A stretch of DNA of 7,615 nucleotides. It comes from Paracoccaceae bacterium (lineage in GTDB: Bacteria; Pseudomonadota; Alphaproteobacteria; Rhodobacterales; Rhodobacteraceae). The stretch spans positions 1 through 7,615 of the forward strand of contig PXDM01000344.1 of NCBI GenBank assembly GCA_003565055.1, in the 5' to 3' direction. Positions 1 to 4,703 of the stretch are shown here, piece after piece. The stretch's first letter is position 1, and the number at the start of each line of letters is the position of its first letter. Made by a program: the position numbers and the translations under genes. The notes under the pieces are model-generated. The model did no database searches and was not told the origin of the DNA. It was given only the letters and a program-made list of their open reading frames with translations.

Positions 1-45
1 GCTCGCATAGCGGTCTGAAAGATCAAAGAAACCCATCTGCGCCAT
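1..45 (-). CDS. IS5-family transposase, N-terminal 15 codons only (cut by window edge)
   Basis: Reading leftward from an ATG at 45-43 gives MAQMGFFDLSDRYAS, open to the edge of the window. This is the usual N-terminus of a group of IS5-family DDE transposases found in alphaproteobacterial insertion sequences (recognised from memory as MGFFDLSDRYASLD-type starts). The catalytic residues lie outside the window, so whether the enzyme is intact cannot be judged. The short leader between this ATG and the proposed IS end at 79 (34 bp) is typical of compact IS elements. The transposase points away from the neighbouring KAP gene, so the visible end is the element's 5' end. Family assignment rests on 15 residues only. 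Confidence 0.72.
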   Translation of the reverse strand, partial: MAQMGFFDLSDRYAS

Positions 46-79
46 CGTAACGCTCCAGCAGCCGAACTCTGACAGCCTC
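1..79 (-). mobile_element. IS5-type insertion sequence, transposase-proximal end
   Basis: The segment holds the transposase start and, outside it, a candidate terminal inverted repeat. Read on the minus strand from 79 inward this begins GAGGCTGTCAGAGTTCGGC. The outer boundary near 79 is inferred from the transposase position and the GAGGCTGTC-like look of the end. The matching far end and the target-site duplication lie outside the window, so the exact junction is not proven. The element sits immediately downstream of the KAP NTPase stop codon (97-99) and does not visibly interrupt that reading frame. Confidence 0.6.
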
Positions 80-96
80 ATACCGTCCCGGCCACG

Positions 97-1155
97 TCAG
101 GGCAATTTTTCGAGGTGCCCAGTAATAGATCTCCATCCGTTATAAAGATTTGGATCCAGGGCCTTAGTCGGTAATATCGAGACAGAACCCAGCATCTTAC
201 TTACATCCCGGATCGAAACTGGATTACGACGTATCACGCCCGGAAGCTGCCTCTCGACAATTTCTGTGACATATTCATTGGGCAGTTCCATGGCCTCCGC
301 CATGTGTTTCGCATAAGCGAGTACAGCCGGAATATCTTGATGGCGGCCTCCAACGCGGTCTGGAAGGGTAAATGTCAGGCTGATGAACTTTTGCAGGTAT
401 GCCGCCGCATCGATGCCATCCCCGTATCTTGCCCTCACACTGTTTTCCAACGCGCTCAGATTCACCCCGAGCACGAAGTGAACCATGGGGACTGCGAAAA
501 AGTGCTTGATGACCTCAAGGACTTCCAGTGCATAGTCCGGTCGACACCGATCAAGTTCGTCGATCACGATTATCAGTGGTGTTGGATCGGCATCATCCTT
601 CCCGTCAACCAGCTCGGACAAGGCATCCCGGAACGATTGCATCGCTTGCTGTCGACCTTCTGCGCGATCCCAGAAATCATCAACGACTTTTTCCGCCTCG
701 GCGTGTATGGCTTCTGCGGCTGCGTCACCAAGGTCGTTCAGCGCCTCCTTCGCACCGAAGGTCGCGATGTTCAGCGCGATTTTCGCCAAGGGCTTCACGA
801 ATTTACTCGCCGCCGTCTTGAGCCGTGTGAGCTTTGGTTCGTCTTGGGCCGGAATGCGATCCGCCAAGGCGCTGACCAACGCGACCAGTGGGTCGGACAG
901 ATAGTCGTTGGCGAAGGCGTCGAAATAGAGCGTCAGAGCCCTGCCGTTATTCTGTTCGCGGTGTGCGCCGACCCACCTTTTCAGAAAGTAGGTTTTCCCC
1001 GTTCCCCAACGGCCATCAAGGGCGATAACCAGTGGGTCCTCTATCCGGTCCAGCAGTGCTGAGAGCGAGCTACCTGCCTTTTCCCGTCCCAGAATGTCAT
1101 CGTCGAAGGCTGTCTCGTACAGGGTGACCTCGGGTTCGGGCGGTAAAAAGCGCAT
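97..1155 (-). CDS. KAP-family P-loop NTPase (short, no obvious membrane insert)
   Basis: This 352-residue protein carries the KAP NTPase hallmarks in order. A Walker A motif GRWGTGKT lies at residues 48-55. An aromatic/acidic FDAF-ND stretch at about 78-84 sits where the family has its FNAW-like segment. The extended Walker B LIIVIDELDRCRP spans 194-206, with Asp199/Glu200 and the family-typical ELDRCRP. Then come a conserved LGVN (229-232), a YLQKFI segment (253-258) and a C-terminal NPVSIRDV (311-318) in the place of the usual NPR-type motif. KAP proteins often carry two transmembrane helices between Walker A and B. Here residues about 110-180 are mostly charged and helical with only a weak hydrophobic patch (about 119-135), so it is probably cytoplasmic. 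At 352 aa it is short for the family, but it has a proper start and stop. The ATG at 1155 has only a weak AGG ribosome site. Members include the phage-exclusion protein PifA, so defence is possible, but the substrate is unknown. A LexA-type operator lies 22 bp upstream. Confidence 0.88.
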   Translation of the reverse strand: MRFLPPEPEVTLYETAFDDDILGREKAGSSLSALLDRIEDPLVIALDGRWGTGKTYFLKRWVGAHREQNNGRALTLYFDAFANDYLSDPLVALVSALADRIPAQDEPKLTRLKTAASKFVKPLAKIALNIATFGAKEALNDLGDAAAEAIHAEAEKVVDDFWDRAEGRQQAMQSFRDALSELVDGKDDADPTPLIIVIDELDRCRPDYALEVLEVIKHFFAVPMVHFVLGVNLSALENSVRARYGDGIDAAAYLQKFISLTFTLPDRVGGRHQDIPAVLAYAKHMAEAMELPNEYVTEIVERQLPGVIRRNPVSIRDVSKMLGSVSILPTKALDPNLYNGWRSITGHLEKLP

Positions 1156-1177
1156 GGAGTACCTATCGTTTTATTGA

Positions 1178-1192
1178 GAACTTCTGATGAAC
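1178..1192 (-). promoter_or_regulatory. LexA (SOS) operator, GTTC-N7-GTTC
   Basis: On the minus strand the site reads GTTCATCAGAAGTTC: two perfect GTTC half-sites as a direct repeat with a 7-nt spacer. This is the established LexA box of Alphaproteobacteria (Rhodobacter, Rhizobium, Caulobacter types), which differs from the palindromic CTG-N10-CAG of gammaproteobacteria. It ends 22 bp before the ATG of the KAP NTPase and faces that gene. An AT-rich stretch directly downstream (CAATAAAA on the minus strand) could hold the -10 region, so bound LexA would block the promoter. The sequence match is exact; binding and regulation are inferred. Confidence 0.6.
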
Positions 1193-1215
1193 AAGGTCGA
1201 AAATGGAAGACCTAT

Positions 1216-1330
1216 CTGGACGGTCGCACCCTTGTGATAGATTCGTCCAGCACCGATATGAAGTGGCTCGCTCACAGTCCTTGGTCACGAAGGCCGCTGT
1301 CAAACTAGGTGCGAAGGGTGCGACGCTGGA
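1216..1330. repeat. MITE-like segment: inverted repeats inside CTGGA direct repeats
   Basis: GTCGCACCCTT (1223-1233) recurs as its exact reverse complement AAGGGTGCGAC (1314-1324), an 11-bp perfect inverted repeat about 80 bp apart. The outermost bases extend it imperfectly (CG before the left arm, G after the right arm). The resulting 105-bp segment (1221-1325) is flanked on both sides by CTGGA (1216-1220 and 1326-1330), which has the layout of a target-site duplication. This is what a small non-autonomous element would look like. Caution: the flanks also resemble each other as a looser direct repeat (1216-1238 against 1326-1345), so a decayed local duplication is an alternative. No transposase belongs to it in the window. 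Confidence 0.35.
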
Positions 1331-1431
1331 GGGTCATCCCTTGATCTGAAAGAGAACAGAAATCGGGCGCGATCCGCGACCTGACAGCCATGAAGATGTC
1401 GTTAGTCAGAAAGTGTAGTCTTTTCAGAAAC

Positions 1432-1460
1432 TTGGGAAATTAATGGCCGGACCAGAAAAT
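1432..1460 (+). promoter_or_regulatory. possible sigma-70 promoter for the MFS gene (weak)
   Basis: TTGGGA (1432-1437) and GAAAAT (1455-1460) each match four of six consensus bases, and the spacer is 17 nt. They lie in the AT-richer patch upstream of the MFS gene and would give a leader of roughly 195 nt. The match is weak, and other unrecognised promoters nearer the start codon are equally possible. Confidence 0.22.
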
Positions 1461-1473
1461 AACTCTTGACACG

Positions 1474-1503
1474 GTGCGCAGCAAAAACCGCCGTTTTGCG
1501 CAC
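1474..1503. repeat. imperfect palindrome upstream of the MFS gene
   Basis: The left arm GTGCG-cag-CAAAA (1474-1486) pairs with TTTTGCGCAC (1494-1503), giving two 5-bp stems interrupted by a 3-nt bulge on one side and closed by a 7-nt loop. It starts two bases after a perfect TTGACA (1466-1471). It could be a regulator's operator or a leader-RNA hairpin. There is no run of T after it that would suggest a terminator. Confidence 0.35.
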
Positions 1504-1663
1504 TCATATGCCCGTCATACAGCTGCAGACCTGGTTGCCTGAATTGCTCGACGACTGAAATCCCCTGCCCTGTCGCTTCTGTGCTGCATTGCGGCGCAGG
1601 TGCAAAACTCGGCCGGGACGGCCCATGCGACCCTGATGGCAATCGCCAGAGAGAGGCCGCGCC

Positions 1664-2923
1664 ATGATCAAGGTTTTTGCAGGGGTTTGGCCGCTGATGC
1701 TGGGCATCTTGCTGATCATGCTCGGCAATGGCATGCATTTCACCTTGATCGGTCTGCGCGGCGGGATCGAAGGGTTTTCGGCGGCTGAGCTCGCCATCGT
1801 CACCTCGGCCTATTTCCTGGGCTTCCTGTCGGGCGCGCGCTTCACGCCTGTCATGATCCGCAGTGTGGGCCATGTGCGCGTCTTTGCCGCTTTGGGAAGC
1901 TTCATGTCCGCCGGGCTGATCGCCTTTCCCATTCTGACCGAGCCCTGGGCCTGGACGCTACTGCGCGTCCTGATCGGGTTTTGCATGTCAGGCATCTATG
2001 TCGCGGCGGAAAGCTGGCTCAACAATGCCGCGACGAATGAAACGCGCGGCAAGGTGCTCTCGGCCTATATGATCATGCAGACGCTGGGCATCATCGGCGC
2101 GCAAGGCTTGCTGACCCTGGGCGATGCGGCGACATCGGTCCTGTTCATCTGCGCCTCGATCCTTGTGTCGATCTCCTTCGCGCCGATCCTGCTGGCCGCG
2201 ACCCCGGTGCCCGCGGCCGAAGTCGCCCGCGCCATGCCGCTCCGCAAATTGTTCACAGGCTCGCCCTTGGGCACTGTGGGGATTTTCCTTCTGGGCAGTG
2301 TCTATGCGACGCAATCGGGCATGGGCGCGGTCTTTGGCAGCCAGATCGGGATGGAGGCCTCGCAGATCGCGCTGTTTGTCGCGATGCTCTTTGCGGGCGC
2401 GCTGGTGCTGCAATATCCGATTGGCTGGCTGTCAGACCGCATGGACCGGCGCAAGCTGATTTTTGGGGCGGCGCTCATCGGGATGGGCTTTTGCGCGCTT
2501 GGCTGGGCGACGTCTGGCGGGATCACCTTCCTGATGATCTCGGCCTTTTTCGCGGGCGGGGTCACGACGCCGCTCTATGCCCTCTTCCTCGCCTATACCA
2601 ACGACACGCTCGCGAGTGAGGACATGCCCGCAGCCTCAGGCGGGCTGGTCTTCACCTTCGGGCTGGGCGCGATCCTCGGGCCGCTGGTGACCGGCTGGGC
2701 GATGGAGGTTTTCGGACCCTTCGCCTTCTGGCTGGTGCTGAGCGTCACCTTCGGAGCAATCGCACTTTATGCGCTCTACCGCATGACCCAGCGCGCCAGT
2801 GTGCCTGCATCGGAAACGGAAAGTTACCTCAGCGTTCTGCCAACGGCCTCGCCCGTCGCGGTCGAGGCCGCAGCCGTCTGGTCGGCAGAAACGGCCGAAG
2901 CCGAGCGCGACGCCGAGACCTGA
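1664..2923 (+). CDS. MFS transporter, YcaD/UPF0226-like
   Basis: This 419-residue inner-membrane carrier has about 12 predicted hydrophobic segments, beginning with residues 5-30 and ending near 354-372. The loop between helices 2 and 3 (GARFTPVMIRSVGHVR, 57-72) occupies the MFS motif-A position. The equivalent loop in the C-terminal half is a clear GWLSDRMDRRK (254-264). The ESWLNNAATNETRGKVLSAY stretch (116-135) resembles the corresponding region of E. coli YcaD (VVESALM...RGRLLAAYMM), which points to that uncharacterised MFS subgroup. The substrate cannot be inferred. A tail of about 45 mostly Ala/Glu residues after the last helix (from about 377) looks disordered and cytoplasmic. The ATG at 1664 follows an AGAGAGAGG ribosome site by about 7 nt, supporting this start. 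The gene is monocistronic: it is divergent from the KAP gene and convergent with the PAP2 gene. Confidence 0.93.
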   Translation: MIKVFAGVWPLMLGILLIMLGNGMHFTLIGLRGGIEGFSAAELAIVTSAYFLGFLSGARFTPVMIRSVGHVRVFAALGSFMSAGLIAFPILTEPWAWTLLRVLIGFCMSGIYVAAESWLNNAATNETRGKVLSAYMIMQTLGIIGAQGLLTLGDAATSVLFICASILVSISFAPILLAATPVPAAEVARAMPLRKLFTGSPLGTVGIFLLGSVYATQSGMGAVFGSQIGMEASQIALFVAMLFAGALVLQYPIGWLSDRMDRRKLIFGAALIGMGFCALGWATSGGITFLMISAFFAGGVTTPLYALFLAYTNDTLASEDMPAASGGLVFTFGLGAILGPLVTGWAMEVFGPFAFWLVLSVTFGAIALYALYRMTQRASVPASETESYLSVLPTASPVAVEAAAVWSAETAEAERDAET

Positions 2924-3050
2924 AAGCGCACGACATTCCGAATAGGGTTGAAAGGCCGGAAGGCTGCGCGAGACGTAAGGCCGACGCCTTCACCAGTCGC
3001 GATCCGACTTCCGTGGCCCAACAGGAACATGCGCCGCGCGGATGCAAGCA

Positions 3051-3071
3051 ATTAAAGCCCCCATGAGGCCC
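3051..3071 (-). terminator. possible intrinsic terminator of the PAP2 gene
   Basis: On the minus strand the RNA can fold GCCTC-AUG-GGGGC (3069-3057) into a 5-bp stem including one G-U pair, extendable by two more G-U pairs, followed at once by UUUAAU. It starts 17-19 nt after the PAP2 stop codon (3089-3091), which is where a terminator is expected. The stem is short and the loop tight, so efficiency is uncertain. Confidence 0.4.
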
Positions 3072-3088
3072 GCGGCAGGCGACCATCG

Positions 3089-4006
3089 TCAGGCCGCGAC
3101 GGGGGCCGCCTCCGCTTTGCGCCCGGCCAATAGCTTGCCTGCAAGCAAAACAGCACAGGCGAAGACCAAAAGCCCACCAGGCAAGTCAATCACGTGATGG
3201 CCGCCATGTATCAATGTCGCCGGGATCATCGGCAGGTTGAGCAGCAGCGCAGGCCAGAACATCCAGGTCCCGCGCGCGAACCAAACGACCAGTAACGACA
3301 TGATGATGTGGTAGGACGGGAAGGCAACAGTTCCGAGCACCAGATGTTGCTGGACCGTTCCCGGCCCATGCTCTGCAAGGCGCAGAAGTGCCGCACCGTA
3401 TTCCGGCGTCACAACCAACCCTGCAGAGGCCGCAACCTCTGGCGCGATTGAAAGATACGCCGAAGGACCGAAAGAAGGCCAGATCAGCCAGAAGGCGATT
3501 GTCATCAATGATGACAGCATCATCGTCAGCAGGAAGTGATGCAAGGTGTCGGAACGCCGTGTCAGCCCCAGAAAGATCATCAAGGCGAAGAGCTGCGGGA
3601 ATGAGGAGAGATAGATCCGCGACAAAAAATACGAGATCTCGGGATGCCGCGCAGCCCAGCCGACGATTTTATCCCATTCATAGCCAAGCGCCTTGTCGAC
3701 GGCAAAAAGCGCCTCGTCAATCAGAGGACGCTGCAGAGGGAATGCTGCCATATTGGCAATCGACAAGACCGAAGCAAAAATGGGGACCAGCCCGCAGACA
3801 ATGAACATAACTGCGTAATGATCGGCCAGACCGCGATACCGGATCAGCAGGCCAAAGGCCACAATGGCACCGAAGAAACGGATGTTCGGCAGAAAACTGC
3901 GCCAGTCAATGTCGATGGTACCAATGATCTGTGCGAGCACCGTCCAAAGGACAACGGAGACAATAATGCCAATCGCGAGCCATTCACCACGATGCAGATT
4001 TACCAT
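3089..4006 (-). CDS. PAP2-superfamily membrane phosphatase/phosphotransferase (PAP2_3, Aur1/Ipt1-like)
   Basis: This 305-residue polytopic membrane protein has hydrophobic segments at about 10-30, 42-56, 65-88, 124-147, 156-177, 232-248, 250-266 and 274-294. The catalytic signature of the PAP2 superfamily is in the C-terminal third. PSYH (230-233) is the C2 motif with its Ser-x-His. HGGHHVID (267-274) is the C3 motif, with an HxxxD pair formed by His270 and Asp274. The arrangement with a GGHHVIDLPGG-type C3 is that of the PAP2_3 (inositolphosphotransferase Aur1/Ipt1-like) subgroup. Members act on lipid phosphates or transfer phospho-head groups at the membrane; the substrate here is unknown. 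The ATG at 4006-4004 follows GAGG by about 8 nt. The gene is convergent with the MFS gene and probably has its own promoter, since two hairpins separate it from kbp upstream. Confidence 0.87.
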   Translation of the reverse strand: MVNLHRGEWLAIGIIVSVVLWTVLAQIIGTIDIDWRSFLPNIRFFGAIVAFGLLIRYRGLADHYAVMFIVCGLVPIFASVLSIANMAAFPLQRPLIDEALFAVDKALGYEWDKIVGWAARHPEISYFLSRIYLSSFPQLFALMIFLGLTRRSDTLHHFLLTMMLSSLMTIAFWLIWPSFGPSAYLSIAPEVAASAGLVVTPEYGAALLRLAEHGPGTVQQHLVLGTVAFPSYHIIMSLLVVWFARGTWMFWPALLLNLPMIPATLIHGGHHVIDLPGGLLVFACAVLLAGKLLAGRKAEAAPVAA

Positions 4007-4097
4007 ATCCAGGGCCTCGAAAAACAGGTGTTCGAGAATGGGATACAGGCAAGATATGGCAATAATCGGGCAAAGACTTCAGCGCGACGTTCATGAT

Positions 4098-4135
4098 CGA
4101 CGGCGCATCGACGCTAAGGAATCCATGCGCCGTCG
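4098..4135. repeat. perfect 11-bp inverted repeat with 16-nt loop
   Basis: CGACGGCGCAT (4098-4108) and ATGCGCCGTCG (4125-4135) are exact reverse complements, giving a very stable GC-rich stem. It lies between kbp and the PAP2 gene, 92 bp before the PAP2 start codon and only 7 nt from a second hairpin (4143-4168). No T-run follows on either strand, so it is not a textbook terminator. It may be a transcript-end stabiliser, a rho-assisted terminator or a protein-binding palindrome. Confidence 0.6.
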
Positions 4136-4142
4136 CTGAGCA

Positions 4143-4168
4143 GGGCTCCTCACTATCACGAGGAACCC
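4143..4168 (-). terminator. hairpin just after kbp, terminator candidate
   Basis: On the minus strand GGGTTCCTC (4168-4160) pairs with GAGGAGCCC (4151-4143) across an 8-nt loop. All nine pairs form, one of them G-U. On the plus strand the same position would be a C/A mismatch, so the structure fits a leftward transcript. It begins 5 nt after the kbp stop codon (4174-4176). There is no U-tract, so termination without help is uncertain. Confidence 0.5.
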
Positions 4169-4173
4169 GCAGC

Positions 4174-4605
4174 TCACTGGGGAATGCGCAGCACCTGACC
4201 GGGGAAGATCTTGTCGGGATGCGACAGCATCGGACGATTCGCCTCGAATATCTCATTGAAGCGATTGGCATTTCCCAAGGTTCTCTTGGCAATCGCAGAG
4301 AGCGTATCGCCCCGCACGACAGTATGAAAAACCGGCTCAGGCCCCTCGGTGACCTCGGCCTCCACTTCTGCTACGCCGTCGACATTCCCGACCGCGAGGA
4401 TGATCTTCTCTTTCACTTCCGCGCTCACCGCATTGCCTTCGACCACAACCTTGTCGCCCGCAACCTTGATCTCGACGCCAGTTGCATCAAGCCCCAATTC
4501 GGCCAGCTCTTCCTTCAGCGCTTCGGGTTCCGGCGTCGCGGCTTCGGCCGCGCCGCCACGCCGCAATTTCTTTCCCGCTGCCTTCGCGAATTTCCAAAGC
4601 CCCAT
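4174..4605 (-). CDS. kbp: BON-LysM protein, Kbp/YgaU-like potassium-binding protein
   Basis: This 143-residue protein has no signal peptide or membrane segment, so it is probably cytoplasmic. It aligns along its whole length with E. coli Kbp (YgaU, 149 aa). The N-terminus MGLWKFAKAAGKKL matches MGLFNFVKDAGEKL. A BON domain follows at about 28-86 (with EKIILAVGNVDGVAEVEAEV at 66-85). A LysM domain occupies about 93-142, with GDTLSAIAKRTLGNA (99-113), IFEANRPML (119-127) and PDKIFPGQVLRIP (130-142). In E. coli this fold binds K+ and helps growth at high K+; that function is inferred here from similarity. The start is set at ATG 4605-4603 because it has a strong AAGGAG six bases upstream and matches the E. 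coli N-terminus. The frame also opens 8 codons earlier at a TTG (4629), which is unlikely to be used. It lies 98 bp after gcvP on the same strand. Confidence 0.86.
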   Translation of the reverse strand: MGLWKFAKAAGKKLRRGGAAEAATPEPEALKEELAELGLDATGVEIKVAGDKVVVEGNAVSAEVKEKIILAVGNVDGVAEVEAEVTEGPEPVFHTVVRGDTLSAIAKRTLGNANRFNEIFEANRPMLSHPDKIFPGQVLRIPQ

Positions 4606-4611
4606 GACCAA

Positions 4612-4617
4612 CTCCTT
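4612..4617 (-). promoter_or_regulatory. ribosome-binding site of kbp
   Basis: AAGGAG on the minus strand lies 6 nt before ATG 4605-4603. It falls inside the reading frame if the upstream TTG at 4629 is taken as start, so it decides for the shorter protein. Confidence 0.8.
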
Positions 4618-4703
4618 CACATTTACCAAGCCTGTTCTCAGGCGCTGTATCTTTGTCCGCGAGTGGCGCGCTTCACAAGCAAAATTCCGCGTGGCCGCAA
4701 TGA

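Larger units (their letters stand above)
1156..1663. other. 508-bp intergenic region between divergent KAP and MFS genes
   Basis: No convincing protein gene was found here. From left to right it holds the KAP ribosome-binding and promoter area with a LexA-type box (1178-1192), a MITE-like repeat-bounded segment (1221-1325), and an unremarkable stretch to about 1430. Next are an AT-richer patch with a weak promoter candidate (1432-1460), a TTGACA hexamer followed by an imperfect palindrome (1474-1503), and the MFS leader. The leader contains a small GGCCG/CGGCC hairpin (1611-1623) and the purine-rich ribosome site just before 1664. I see nothing else that I can support in 1326-1430 or 1511-1610. 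Confidence 0.7.

Noticed and set aside
304..1062. Rightward open frame of 252 codons opposite the KAP gene
   Set aside because: It is antisense to a clear NTPase with intact motifs. No domain or credible ribosome site supports it.
1203..1349. Small rightward open frame of 48 codons starting MEDLSGRSHP
   Set aside because: It has a weak AAGG upstream but no recognisable similarity, and it runs through the repeat-bounded segment. It is too short and unsupported to call a gene.
1466..1493. TTGACA as a complete sigma-70 promoter
   Set aside because: Bases at the proper -10 distance are CCGCCG/CGCCGT, with no resemblance to TATAAT.
1424..1873. Leftward open frame overlapping the MFS start
   Set aside because: It overlaps the first 70 codons of the MFS transporter in antisense, and its Gln/Arg/His-rich composition looks like a shadow frame.
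2977..2990. AAGGC-CGAC-GCCTT hairpin downstream of the MFS gene as a terminator
   Set aside because: The stem is only five pairs, no T-run follows, and it is 53 bp beyond the stop codon. It is too weak to annotate.
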